DNA from: Chloroflexota bacterium
Lineage (GTDB): Bacteria; Chloroflexota; Anaerolineae; Anaerolineales; UBA4823
Assembly (NCBI GenBank): GCA_012798185.1
Contig: JAAZNS010000318.1
Coordinates: 1 to 31,395, forward strand
Direction: 5' to 3'
Length of the DNA stretch: 31,395 bases
The notes under the pieces were generated by a model. That model did no database searches and was not told the origin of the DNA. It saw only the letters and a list, made by a program, of their open reading frames with translations. This document shows, piece by piece, positions 1-7,145 of the stretch (position 1 is the first letter of the stretch; the number at the start of each line of letters is the position of its first letter). The position numbers and the translations under genes were made by a program.

Positions 1-2
1 AG

Positions 3-581
3 ATCACCCAAAACGGCAGACAGTTATTAATGCTGAACCTGCTCTCAATTCCTTGGCTGGTGCTCTGTGCGGGGATATTTATGTTGTGGAAAATGATGTG
101 GAGCACTTTCTGGAATTTTGCCACTCCGAACAGCGTCGCACAGTCTCAAAGAGCCGGCGGACAAGTCTTTTTAATTGCCAATTGGACTCTAGCAATTCTG
201 GCTGGGGTGGTGGTGATGATCGTGCTGCACGAGCTGGTGCACGGGATGACCATGCGCCGCTTTGGAGCCAAACCCAGGTATGGCGTTCTGTGGGGTGGAT
301 TGATGTTCTATGCCACCGCTGCCGGATTCGCCTTCCGCCGGAATGACTACTTGAAAGTAGCTCTGGCGCCTTTAGGGCTGCTCAGCCTGTTGGTGATGGC
401 ACTCCTTGCTGCGCCGGTTTCGACCAACCTGGCAACCTTATTGATCATCTGCGGCGCATTCAATGCTGCCGGCGCGATCGGCGACCTGTGGATTACCCGG
501 GTTGTATTGCGTTATCCCGCTTATGCCTATGTCATCGACGAGCGCGATGGCGTACGCATTTTTATGCCCACACCGCCCTGA
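3..581 (+). CDS. DUF3267-type putative zincin membrane peptidase (5' partial)
   Basis: This is an integral membrane protein with a putative zinc-protease site. Counting from the first ATG (base 30), an HExxH motif (HELVHG) sits at about residues 67-72, preceded by a hydrophobic segment and followed by two more (about 105-128 and 132-150). The C-terminal stretch with N-x-AGAIGDLW and a late Asp/Gly turn resembles the DUF3267 putative zincin family. The frame stays open from ATG 30 back to the window edge with plausible residues (ITQNGRQLL), and no ribosome binding site is visible before ATG 30, so the true start probably lies outside the window. The stop is only 7 bases from the stop of the convergent LuxR-type gene. 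Substrate and role are unknown. Confidence 0.7.
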   Translation: MTQNGRQLLMLNLLSIPWLVLCAGIFMLWKMMWSTFWNFATPNSVAQSQRAGGQVFLIANWTLAILAGVVVMIVLHELVHGMTMRRFGAKPRYGVLWGGLMFYATAAGFAFRRNDYLKVALAPLGLLSLLVMALLAAPVSTNLATLLIICGAFNAAGAIGDLWITRVVLRYPAYAYVIDERDGVRIFMPTPP

Positions 582-588
582 TCGAATG

Positions 589-990
589 CTATTCGAAACC
601 TTCGAATTCCCAACCTGCCAGAGTCTGGTAGAGCTGGCTGCGATCGCGTAAGCCAAATTTGTGCACTGCATTGCGCACATGCGTCTTGGCGGTTTCGGGA
701 GAAATGACCAGTATCTCGGCGATTTGGCGGTTGGTGTAGCCCCGACTGAGCAGCGCCGCCACCTGCTGTTCGCGCGGGGTAAGGCGCCGCCAGAGCTGAC
801 GCGTCTCTTCGATGGACAGCCGCCAGCCAATCGCAGCTGAAAGAAGGTCGGAAAGCATTTGCTCAAAGGTGCGCCCTTCTTTTTGCGCCAGCGCTTGCAC
901 CGTGCGCGCTGTGGTTTCGTCGAAGCCGTATACCCGGTTTTCGACCGGCGCGGGTTTGAAAAAATGATGCAGCCTTTTCCAAAAAGTCAT
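589..990 (-). CDS. Small LuxR-type HTH transcriptional regulator
   Basis: A 133-residue protein whose C-terminal half is a GerE/LuxR DNA-binding domain: LTPREQQVAALLSRGYTNRQIAEILV-type helix-turn-helix followed by SPETAKTHVRNAVHKFG, at about residues 68-118. The N-terminal 60 residues carry no receiver or autoinducer domain and include a short charged helix (ARTVQALAQKEGRTFEQML). It is therefore a single-domain regulator whose signal cannot be read from sequence. It is transcribed divergently from the MetH-activation-like gene, from a promoter interlocked with that gene's promoter, so it is a natural candidate to regulate its neighbour and itself. ATG 990 is preceded only by a weak purine run (GGATGATTGAAAG). 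Confidence 0.85.
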   Translation of the reverse strand: MTFWKRLHHFFKPAPVENRVYGFDETTARTVQALAQKEGRTFEQMLSDLLSAAIGWRLSIEETRQLWRRLTPREQQVAALLSRGYTNRQIAEILVISPETAKTHVRNAVHKFGLRDRSQLYQTLAGWEFEGFE

Positions 991-1005
991 CTTTCAATCA
1001 TCCAA

Positions 1006-1025
1006 AATAGAACAAACGTTCTATT
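1006..1025. promoter_or_regulatory. Perfect inverted repeat, likely operator
   Basis: AATAGAAC-AAAC-GTTCTATT is an 8+4+8 perfect inverted repeat in the divergent intergenic region. It overlaps the -35 box of the rightward promoter and lies immediately downstream of the -10 box of the leftward promoter, the position expected for an operator. The cognate protein is not shown by sequence; the adjacent LuxR-type protein is the obvious candidate. Confidence 0.5.
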
Positions 1026-1052
1026 GACTTCATTGTACAGCAGTTTTATAGT
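1024..1052 (+). promoter_or_regulatory. Rightward sigma70-type promoter
   Basis: TTGACT (1024-1029), a 17-base spacer and TATAGT (1047-1052) match the sigma70 consensus at 5/6 positions each. The expected transcription start is about 1059, only two or three bases before ATG 1062, so the downstream mRNA would be nearly leaderless. Confidence 0.55.
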
Positions 1053-1060
1053 CGTGTCAA
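1032..1060 (-). promoter_or_regulatory. Leftward sigma70-type promoter
   Basis: Read on the minus strand, TTGACA (1055-1060, consensus) is followed after 17 bases by TACAAT (1032-1037, 5/6). It would drive the LuxR-type gene with a leader of about 35 bases. It overlaps the rightward promoter almost completely, so RNA polymerase could not occupy both at once. Confidence 0.6.
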
Positions 1061-1061
1061 T

Positions 1062-1745
1062 ATGCCTGAACATATCATTCTGGATAATATCCCTTTTCAA
1101 ATCGACCTGCCCGCCCTGCTGCAAACTTTGCGCATCAAGCCGCAAAGCTCATATGCCCGCCAGGTCGAAACTATGGTGCGGGAGGCGCAGGAAATTGCCC
1201 GCCCGAAAGCTTTTTTCAAGCTGGCGTTCATCGTTTCCCGGGATGATCAGCATGTGAACATGGATGGCATCTTGTTCACCAGCCGGGTGCTCAGCCGCAA
1301 CCTGGCAGAAACCCAGCGGGCGATTGCCTACCTGGTTACTTGTGGCTTGGAATTGGATGCATGGAGCCGTTCTTACGAGGATATGCTGCCGCATTATTGG
1401 GCTGATGTTCTGATGGAATCTGCTGCAAGGCAGGCAAGCCGTTATTTAGATGAGCATCTGAAACGGCGTTTTAAATTGAGGCGGATTTCGAGTATGCACC
1501 CTGGTTCACTGGCAGATTGGCCGATAACCCAGCAGCGGGAGTTGTTCTCCTTGCTGGGCGATACGCAGTCAGCCATTGGCGTGACGCTCACCGAAAGTAT
1601 GCTTATGCTGCCAGCCAAGTCGGTTTCAGGGCTGTGTTTTGCTGTAACGATGGATTTTGAATCTTGTACGCTTTGCCCACGCGAGAATTGCCCTACACGT
1701 CATGCGCCTTATGATCAGAAGCAAGTAGATAAATTTCTAGGTTAG
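1062..1745 (+). CDS. Stand-alone vitamin B12-dependent methionine synthase activation-domain protein
   Basis: A 227-residue soluble protein related to the C-terminal activation domain of cobalamin-dependent methionine synthase (MetH), which binds S-adenosylmethionine and reductively remethylates the corrinoid. The strongest match is near residues 165-192, GVTLTESMLMLPAKSVSGLCF, which parallels the LTESFAMWPGASVSGWYF region of E. coli MetH; a preceding P-G-S-L-x-DWPI-x-QQ-x-x-LF-x-LLG segment fits related stand-alone proteins. The C-terminus adds a Cys-x2-Cys-x4-Cys motif (CTLCPRENCPTRHAPYD) that could hold a metal or Fe-S cluster. No catalytic MetH domains are present, so a role in reactivating a separate corrinoid protein is inferred. 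That fits the methyltransferase array further along. No ribosome binding site precedes ATG 1062, consistent with a near-leaderless mRNA. Confidence 0.75.
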   Translation: MPEHIILDNIPFQIDLPALLQTLRIKPQSSYARQVETMVREAQEIARPKAFFKLAFIVSRDDQHVNMDGILFTSRVLSRNLAETQRAIAYLVTCGLELDAWSRSYEDMLPHYWADVLMESAARQASRYLDEHLKRRFKLRRISSMHPGSLADWPITQQRELFSLLGDTQSAIGVTLTESMLMLPAKSVSGLCFAVTMDFESCTLCPRENCPTRHAPYDQKQVDKFLG

Positions 1746-1839
1746 GATAAAATTATAAAATCCTGATACAAAAGATTGAGCTTTTATTAAGAACCCAGGA
1801 ATTTAGAAACTTGGATAATATTTGAATATCGAGAATTCA

Positions 1840-1855
1840 GTATCAAAAACGATAC
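1840..1855. promoter_or_regulatory. Short inverted repeat upstream of HAD gene
   Basis: GTATC-AAAAAC-GATAC forms a 5+6+5 inverted repeat about 40 bases before the HAD start. It could be a small operator or hairpin; the evidence is symmetry and position only. Confidence 0.25.
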
Positions 1856-1893
1856 CTGACCGATTTCATTCTCATTAGGAGAAAAATTTCAAT

Positions 1894-2544
1894 ATGCCGA
1901 TTGAATGCGACGCATTATTATTCGACCTTGACGGCGTGTTATTGGATTCAACCGAATGTATCCGCAATACTTGGAAAATGTGGGGGGAGAAACACGGTAT
2001 CCCATTTGAAAAAATTATGGCAGTGGCACATGGACGCCGTGCGGTGGAGACCATCCAAATTGTTGCTCCCCATCTGAATGCCGAAGAGGAAGCCAAACCA
2101 CTTGCCGCTTGGGAGGCGGTTTCCACTGAGGGGGTTTACATTGTCGAGGGGGCTTTACCCTTGGTGAGCAATCTTCCCTCTAATGGGTGGGCAGTTGTCA
2201 CTTCGGGAACAAGAGGCATTGCCCAAGCCCGTTTAAAAGCTACGGGTTTACCTTTCCCCAAGATACTGATCACTGCAGAAGATGTGGTTAACGGCAAACC
2301 CAATCCAGAACCATACCTGGCTGCCTCTGAACAAATGCATATTCCCGCCGATAAATGTGTGGTAATCGAAGATTCCCCAGCTGGGATCGAAGCTGCTCAC
2401 AAAGCAGGGATGCGCGCAGTTGCAGTTGCATTCACTCATCCCCGTCATGAATTGGTACAGGCAGATGCTATTGCAGAAAGGATAGCCGATATCCAAATCG
2501 CTGATGGAACTGAACTGCGGTTTGCGATATGGGTTAAGGATTAA
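1894..2544 (+). CDS. HAD-IA family phosphatase / phosphomutase-like protein
   Basis: A 216-residue haloacid dehalogenase superfamily hydrolase. Motif I is FDLDGVLLDS (about residues 10-19) with nucleophile and acid Asp; motif II is the Thr/Ser in VVTSGT (about 91-96); motif III/IV are the Lys in NGKPNPEPY (about 130-138) and VIEDSPAGIEAA (about 152-163). The helical cap between motifs I and II (about residues 20-80) places it with beta-phosphoglucomutase-like and sugar-phosphate phosphatases such as YfbT, 2-deoxyglucose-6-phosphatase and glycerol-3-phosphatase. Phosphatase activity on a small sugar or polyol phosphate is likely, but the substrate cannot be assigned. An AGGAGA sequence lies about 12 bases before ATG 1894. 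The SIS-domain sugar-phosphate enzyme follows on the same strand. Confidence 0.85.
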   Translation: MPIECDALLFDLDGVLLDSTECIRNTWKMWGEKHGIPFEKIMAVAHGRRAVETIQIVAPHLNAEEEAKPLAAWEAVSTEGVYIVEGALPLVSNLPSNGWAVVTSGTRGIAQARLKATGLPFPKILITAEDVVNGKPNPEPYLAASEQMHIPADKCVVIEDSPAGIEAAHKAGMRAVAVAFTHPRHELVQADAIAERIADIQIADGTELRFAIWVKD

Positions 2545-2618
2545 AATATTTTATATGAATTATATGTATCTCGTGGTCTATCAGGGATGAGTATAATGAT
2601 AGATTTAGAAGGAAAAAA

Positions 2619-2675
2619 CATCACCCCCCCTTTCTCCCTCCCCGCTTGTGGAGAGGGTGCAGGGGGTGAGGTATC
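2619..2675. repeat. GC-rich palindromic intergenic repeat
   Basis: A C-rich arm (CACCCCCCCTTTCTCCCTCCCC) is followed by a G-rich arm (GGAGAGGGTGCAGGGGGTGAGG), giving an imperfect hairpin. The same composition and arm order recur at about 23303-23363 and more weakly at 7551-7600. It sits between the HAD and SIS-domain genes. Confidence 0.5.
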
Positions 2676-2740
2676 AAATCATCGAACGATCTTTGACAAA
2701 CAACTCGTATCATCTTTGATAAATTTTCAGGTTAAATGAA

Positions 2741-3790
2741 ATGAAAATCACTCAGACATTTGTATATCAGGAAATCCATGAGCAGCCTCAAACGCTCAAG
2801 CGTTTGATTTGCGAGGAAAGCGAGGCTATCCATCGGTTAGCAAAAATTGTGCAAGGGCGGCAGATTACCCATGTAGTCATTGCTGCCCGCGGCACCAGCG
2901 ATAATGCAGCCCGCTACGCCAATTATCTTTTAGGGGCAGTCAATGGGTTATGCGTGGCGTTGGCAACCCCTAGTTTATATACCATCTATCAGCGCGCCCC
3001 GCGTTTTGGCAACGCTTTGGTGCTGGGCATCAGCCAAAGCGGCAAGAGCCCCGATATCGTGGCAGTTCTGGCAGAAGCCCGGCGGCAAGGCGCTTTAACC
3101 GCTGCCATCACCAATTTCCCACAGTCTGATTTGGGGCAAGCAGCCGAGCACATCATCGACCTGCAGGCAGGCGAGGAGAAATCAGTAGCAGCCACTAAAA
3201 CTTACACCAGCGAGCTAGCTGCCATTGCATTATTCAGCGCCAGCTTGGCAAATGATGAAAAAATGCTAGCTGCTTTGCAGCGATTGCCGCAGGTTGTTGC
3301 CGAGACCCTGGTGATGGACAACGAGATAGCCCGGATTGCCGAGCGATATCGTTATATGCGCGCCTGTATTGTGATCGGCCGCGGTTTCAACTATGCGACA
3401 GCTTTTGAGCTGGCGCTGAAAATCAAAGAATTGACCTATACGGTGGTTGAGCCATACAGCAGCGCTGATTTCTTGCATGGTCCCCTCGCTATGATCGAAC
3501 CCGGGTTTCCAATAATCGTTATTTCGCCCACTGGAGTAATGATTGGCGAAATGAAAGAATTTATCCGTATCTTGAATGAACGTCAGGCGGAAGTTATTGC
3601 CATCAGCGATGATGACGACTTGCTGGCACAAGTGCGCATCCCATTGCGGCTGCCGTTATCGGTTCCCGAATGGCTTTCTCCATTGACCGCTATAATTCCC
3701 GGGCAGCTTTTCGCCATGCATTTAGCGGGGGTGCGGGATCTGGACCCTGATCATCCGCGTGCCTTACATAAGGTGACAGAGACCCGTTAA
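2741..3790 (+). CDS. SIS-domain glucosamine-6-phosphate deaminase / GlmS-isomerase-like protein
   Basis: A 349-residue protein with two SIS (sugar isomerase) domains, like the C-terminal isomerase half of GlmS but without the glutaminase half. Landmarks are the first SIS motif GISQSGKSPD (about residues 96-105), SVAATKTYTSELAA (about 149-162, the conserved Thr-Lys-x-Thr-x-Glu loop), a second SIS domain from about residue 205, EPYSSADFLHGP (about 237-248), and a C-terminal DPDHPRALHKVTETR tail. The glutaminase-less form and this tail suggest the NagB-II type glucosamine-6-phosphate deaminase, with AgaS- or FrlB-like enzymes as alternatives. It is cytosolic. A TTGACA sits at 2693-2698 but no convincing -10 follows. 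The gene ends in a possible bidirectional terminator. Confidence 0.85.
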   Translation: MKITQTFVYQEIHEQPQTLKRLICEESEAIHRLAKIVQGRQITHVVIAARGTSDNAARYANYLLGAVNGLCVALATPSLYTIYQRAPRFGNALVLGISQSGKSPDIVAVLAEARRQGALTAAITNFPQSDLGQAAEHIIDLQAGEEKSVAATKTYTSELAAIALFSASLANDEKMLAALQRLPQVVAETLVMDNEIARIAERYRYMRACIVIGRGFNYATAFELALKIKELTYTVVEPYSSADFLHGPLAMIEPGFPIIVISPTGVMIGEMKEFIRILNERQAEVIAISDDDDLLAQVRIPLRLPLSVPEWLSPLTAIIPGQLFAMHLAGVRDLDPDHPRALHKVTETR

Positions 3791-3834
3791 AAAGGGCAGA
3801 TAAACGGGTGAAATTAATATGCTGCCCTATTTTT
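3791..3834. terminator. Possible bidirectional terminator between convergent genes
   Basis: AAAGGGCAG (3791-3799) pairs with CTGCCCT (3822-3828), followed by ATTTTT; on the other strand the A-run before the stem gives a U-run. The loop of about 22 bases is long, and the right arm lies inside the 3' end of the minus-strand membrane protein gene. Confidence 0.45.
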
Positions 3835-4266
3835 CCTGCCGTTTATTTGAAGCCATAACAATCCACCCAGGGCGCCTAACCCAGCCATAATTACGAGATT
3901 GAACACACCAATACAAAAGGCGCTGCCATATACTATCGGCGTATAATAATTTACAACATCGCTGCTGGCGGGTATATTTAGCTGTTGCAGCATATTCATC
4001 ACGCCTTCCGGTCCCACGATATTCGCATTGATGACTGCCCCGATTATTTGCCCGATGATAGCTCCGACGCCGCTGATAACGCCTGCAACAGCTCCAACCT
4101 TTGCCGAACTTCCTTCATTGTGAGGTTTTTCCAGAATTCCTCCCAGATAGCCGGCAAAGAGTCCAATAAAAAAGGCAAGACAAGGCGTGCAAATGGGACT
4201 GATCAATGTTGCGAGGGTGGTGAAAATCAAGGCGACAACGCCCAATATTAAACCAGATTTGACCAT
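3814..4266 (-). CDS. Small Gly/Ala-rich integral membrane protein, unknown function
   Basis: A 150-residue hydrophobic protein not recognised as a known family. Hydrophobic segments lie at about residues 4-22, 27-46, 57-80 and 112-138; segments two to four are rich in Gly and Ala, and a short hydrophilic loop (EKPHNEGSSAK) separates the second and third. An IC-TPC pair of cysteines lies in the first membrane loop. The start is well supported: AGGAGG stands seven bases before ATG 4266 on the minus strand. It is followed convergently by the SIS-domain gene and preceded by a 177-base gap, so it may be a single-gene unit. Confidence 0.65.
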   Translation of the reverse strand: MVKSGLILGVVALIFTTLATLISPICTPCLAFFIGLFAGYLGGILEKPHNEGSSAKVGAVAGVISGVGAIIGQIIGAVINANIVGPEGVMNMLQQLNIPASSDVVNYYTPIVYGSAFCIGVFNLVIMAGLGALGGLLWLQINGRKNRAAY

Positions 4267-4364
4267 GATGACCTCCTGTTTCCGATCATTCCTTAGCTAG
4301 CTACCCGCACCAGTGCCTGTGTCGATTTTATTCAAATCGCATATATCAGGCTGCCCCTTTAAGA

Positions 4365-4402
4365 ATAATGTTTAAGCGAAAATCTTTTCCCTAAAACATT
4401 AT
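4365..4402. other. Perfect 9-bp inverted repeat in intergenic gap
   Basis: ATAATGTTT (4365-4373) and AAACATTAT (4394-4402) are exact reverse complements separated by 20 bases. It lies downstream of the Cys-rich hypothetical gene and upstream of the membrane protein gene, both on the minus strand, so it could be a weak terminator or an operator. It is AT-rich and could be chance. Confidence 0.25.
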
Positions 4403-4443
4403 AGCGTAAATTAAAATCTCTGAGATAAAATTAGGCGATTTCT

Positions 4444-4893
4444 CTATTCGCTTTCGTCTACTGAGTGTTGCAGAAGCTCTTGCCTGATTTCCTTGATGGC
4501 GGCGTTAACCGATTCCAGCATTTTTTCCCAAGCAGGCATATCCAACGGGTCGGCTACCAGATCCCGCCCCTGGAAACTCAACTGGCAAACAGCAAAACCG
4601 GCGGATGGTTCTCCGGTTTTGCGAAAGCGGATTAACTCACTGTGGGCGTGATCATGATCGAATTCGAACATGGGCGAGCAAGCCTCGCAAACCTGCCAGG
4701 GGCTATCCGATGAACCGCGGGCAAATACTACACGGGATAGTAAATTCGAATTATCTAATAATTCCGTCATTTGCTTTGCCGTACTTTTAATGAAGCTTTT
4801 CCAACAAACAACGCTGGCGGTAACCTGAGCTGTGGTCAGCAGGTATCCTTCATCACCGGTTAATTCTTGATTACAAATATCACAACGAGGCAT
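4444..4893 (-). CDS. Cys-rich hypothetical protein with probable zinc-binding N-terminus
   Basis: A 149-residue soluble protein of no family I recognise. The N-terminus starts with CDIC (residues 4-7), a Cys-Trp at about residue 30 and a CEAC at about residues 68-71, spacing that would suit a structural zinc site. A His/Asp-rich patch (FDHDHAH, about 77-83) follows. The C-terminal third is a predicted charged helix (WEKMLESVNAAIKEIRQELLQ). It lies 35 bases downstream of the LOG gene on the same strand with GGAG seven bases before its ATG, so the two are probably cotranscribed. No function is proposed. Confidence 0.65.
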   Translation of the reverse strand: MPRCDICNQELTGDEGYLLTTAQVTASVVCWKSFIKSTAKQMTELLDNSNLLSRVVFARGSSDSPWQVCEACSPMFEFDHDHAHSELIRFRKTGEPSAGFAVCQLSFQGRDLVADPLDMPAWEKMLESVNAAIKEIRQELLQHSVDESE

Positions 4894-4928
4894 GGTTCGC
4901 TCCGGAGTTTTTTGAATTTCGAGCGCGG

Positions 4929-5510
4929 TTATTTTTCACGAGTCATCCAGCGTTCGATTCCCTTGGGCGGCTGATGGTTTTTTAATTCATTCAATAACTC
5001 AGCGGGATTTTCCTCTACATAAAAAAGAGCGCGGTGCTCGTCGTAAATAAATCCTTCCCGCTGAGCTTGTTCGATCATGGATAGAAGTAAATTGTAATAG
5101 CCGCGAATATTCAGCAATCCCACCGGTTTTTGATGTAACCCAATCTGTGCCCAGGTGAGCACTTCGAAGAATTCTTCCAGGGTGCCAAAGCCGCCGGGCA
5201 GAGCAACAAAGGCATCTGCTAGTTCCACCATGCGCGCTTTGCGTTGATGCAGCGTGTCGACAATTTCCAGCTGGGTTAAGTTAGGATGAGCCAGCACAGG
5301 CGTGTTGAAGTAATTCGGAATGATGCCCATCACTTCACCGCCCTCCTCCAGGGCAGCATCTGCCAATGCACCCATCAACCCTGTACTGCCTGCGCCATAT
5401 ATCAGGCGAAGCCCTTGCCTGGCGATGGTTTTGCCCATTTCAGCCGCAGCCTGCAGATAAACCTCTGGCAATTTATCGGATGAGCCGCAATAAACACATA
5501 TCGATTTCAT
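4929..5510 (-). CDS. LOG family protein (cytokinin riboside 5'-monophosphate phosphoribohydrolase-like)
   Basis: A 193-residue Rossmann-like protein of the LOG family, whose characterised members hydrolyse N6-modified or unmodified nucleoside 5'-monophosphates to free base and ribose 5-phosphate. Diagnostic features are the N-terminal SICVYCGSS (residues 3-11), the LIYGAGSTGLMGALADAAL nucleotide-binding region (about 37-55), RKARM (about 90-94) and the signature PGGFGTLEE (about 104-112), which carries the catalytic Glu. The length is typical of the family. In bacteria these proteins are usually housekeeping nucleotide hydrolases, so the label does not imply hormone production. It lies between the EamA-type exporter gene (42 bases upstream) and the Cys-rich hypothetical gene (35 bases downstream). 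Confidence 0.9.
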   Translation of the reverse strand: MKSICVYCGSSDKLPEVYLQAAAEMGKTIARQGLRLIYGAGSTGLMGALADAALEEGGEVMGIIPNYFNTPVLAHPNLTQLEIVDTLHQRKARMVELADAFVALPGGFGTLEEFFEVLTWAQIGLHQKPVGLLNIRGYYNLLLSMIEQAQREGFIYDEHRALFYVEENPAELLNELKNHQPPKGIERWMTREK

Positions 5511-5552
5511 AACCTGTTCCTCTACGTACCATGATAAATCTTGTTTAGTTTA

Positions 5553-6482
5553 TCACAATCTTTTAAGGCGGATTTGAACCAGTATTGTTCCTATAACTGC
5601 TAGTGTCATCCCAATCCCTTTTTGCAGGGTAATCCTTTCTCCAAGAAATAACCACGCCAGTATAGCAATTTGAACCATCATGGTGCTGTTGATGATGCTG
5701 GACTCAACCGCTGGCAGAGTGCGCAGAGTGTGATTCCACAGGGTAAAGGCAAGGGCGGTGTTCACCACTGCCAGCCAGGCAATCATCCCCCAATTGAGGA
5801 GGGTTATTTTTGGCACAGGTTCGATGATTATCCCAACAGCCATTAATATAAATGCGCCAATGCCCATGCTGACTGTGGTAACAGCTAGAGGCGGTACATC
5901 GCAAGAGCGATTGATATCCCGCCCCATGATGGCGGCGATGGCATTGGCACACACCCCGGCAACCACTACGATGATTCCAATAATCTGTGATGGTGGAAAT
6001 TCCACTGGATAGAAAAAAATCACTCCTGCTGCAGTGCACAGCAATATTCCTGTCCATTGCAGCAAACCCGGTTTTTCAGCCAGCCAAAGCATGCCGAAGA
6101 GTGCTACGATTGGCGTGGTGAAATTAAACAGCAGGCTGACTGTAATTGCCGGCAGACTAGCCAGTCCATAGAACTGGGCTCCCTGGGTAATGGTGTAATA
6201 GAATAAGCCCAACAAGGCTAATTTTCCCCATTGACGTAATGATAAGGCTTGCAGCCGGCTGTTCTGCCGGGTAGCGGCAGCCAGGCATGCCAGGCATACA
6301 AAGGCGGCGCTGTAACGAATGCCGGCGAATGTCAGAGCGGGAATATCGCTTAATCCCCATTTCACCAGCACCCAGGAGGTAGACCATAAGAAGGTTACCA
6401 GCAAAGCCTGCAGGGTTGCTGTAGTATGTGCAGAGTTTCGGTTCAATGTTGAAGTCATTGGCTTGTCAGGCGATTGTAGCAT
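5553..6482 (-). CDS. EamA/DMT superfamily transporter
   Basis: A 309-residue inner-membrane protein with about ten hydrophobic segments arranged as two EamA repeats (about residues 20-150 and 165-305), the plan of drug/metabolite exporters such as RhaT/RarD/YdcZ relatives. Typical features are W-ST-SWVLVKWGL in the first helix, FAGIRYSAAF in the second, PIVALFGMLWLAEKP before the repeat boundary and LAWLFLGERITLQKGIGMTLAVIGTIL near the end. The substrate is unknown. ATG 6482 is used here, but the ATG at 6458 is equally possible because neither has a clear ribosome binding site. It is the first gene of a leftward block with the LOG gene. Confidence 0.85.
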   Translation of the reverse strand: MLQSPDKPMTSTLNRNSAHTTATLQALLVTFLWSTSWVLVKWGLSDIPALTFAGIRYSAAFVCLACLAAATRQNSRLQALSLRQWGKLALLGLFYYTITQGAQFYGLASLPAITVSLLFNFTTPIVALFGMLWLAEKPGLLQWTGILLCTAAGVIFFYPVEFPPSQIIGIIVVVAGVCANAIAAIMGRDINRSCDVPPLAVTTVSMGIGAFILMAVGIIIEPVPKITLLNWGMIAWLAVVNTALAFTLWNHTLRTLPAVESSIINSTMMVQIAILAWLFLGERITLQKGIGMTLAVIGTILVQIRLKRL

Positions 6483-6533
6483 GGGCAGATATGACGGTCA
6501 ATGTGAAACAACATATGATGGCAAGCATCTCGA

Positions 6534-6562
6534 TTTACCTGAAGGGTAACCGATGTTAAAAT
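6534..6562 (+). promoter_or_regulatory. Promoter of isochorismatase-like gene
   Basis: TTTACC (6534-6539) and TAAAAT (6557-6562) are separated by 17 bases, matching consensus at 4/6 and 5/6. The predicted start is near 6569, so an ATG at 6561 lies in the -10 box and cannot be the initiator; this supports the start at 6585. Confidence 0.45.
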
Positions 6563-6584
6563 GACTGAAAGAAAGGTACATTTC

Positions 6585-7145
6585 ATGACAACCGCTTTGA
6601 TTCTTGTGGATATACAAAATGATTATTTTCCGGGAGGCAAGATGGTGCTGGAAGGCAGCCCGGAAGCAGGTAAAAACGCGAGCGAATTGTTGGGTTACTT
6701 CCGGCAGGCAGCCCTGCCTCTGGTGCATATTCAGCATATCTCAAAAAAACCAGGTGCAACATTTTTCGTGCCCAATACACCCGGGGCACAGATATACGAA
6801 CTGGTACAGCCTCTCCCGGGCGAGCGGGTGATCCAAAAGAATTACCCGAACAGTTTTCGCAATACACCGCTATTGGCAGCGCTGCAAGCAATGAAGGTTA
6901 AACGTCTTGTAGTAGCCGGGATGATGACGCATATGTGTATCGATGCTACTACCCGGGCTGCTTTTGATCTGGGCTATGAGTGCTTCCTGGCGCATGATGC
7001 TTGTGCTACGCGAGCATTGACTTTTCGAAATAAAATCATTCCTGCTTCCGATGTACAGGCAGCGTTTTTGGCAGCCATCGACGGCACATTTGCTAGGGTA
7101 ATGGAAACAAGGGAAATTATTGCTGGGTTACACGAAGATGGATAA
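6585..7145 (+). CDS. Isochorismatase-family cysteine hydrolase
   Basis: A 186-residue cytosolic hydrolase of the isochorismatase/nicotinamidase fold. The catalytic triad is visible: Asp in LVDIQNDYF near residue 9, Lys in VIQKNYPNSF near residue 84, and Cys in MTHMCIDATTRAAFDLGY near residue 120. The cis-peptide region preceding the Cys (VVAGMMTHMC) and the closing hydrophobic strand with the ALTF segment are typical of uncharacterised family members acting on amides or similar small substrates. The start at 6585 is chosen because AGAAAGG lies eight bases upstream and the candidate promoter covers the earlier ATG. Its last eight bases overlap the next gene, so the two are translationally coupled. 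Confidence 0.88.
   Translation: MTTALILVDIQNDYFPGGKMVLEGSPEAGKNASELLGYFRQAALPLVHIQHISKKPGATFFVPNTPGAQIYELVQPLPGERVIQKNYPNSFRNTPLLAALQAMKVKRLVVAGMMTHMCIDATTRAAFDLGYECFLAHDACATRALTFRNKIIPASDVQAAFLAAIDGTFARVMETREIIAGLHEDG

Noticed and set aside
591..607. Perfect palindrome ATTCGAA-acc-TTCGAAT at the convergent gene ends, as a terminator
   Set aside because: It lies within the last codons of the LuxR-type gene, is only 7 bp and has no T-run on either strand.
1744..1764. AGGAT/ATCCT hairpin after the MetH-activation-like gene as a terminator
   Set aside because: Only five base pairs, 11-base loop and AT-rich; no T-run follows.
4929..5510. Cytokinin hormone synthesis by the LOG protein
   Set aside because: The family is widespread in bacteria as general nucleoside-monophosphate hydrolases; nothing around it suggests hormone biosynthesis.
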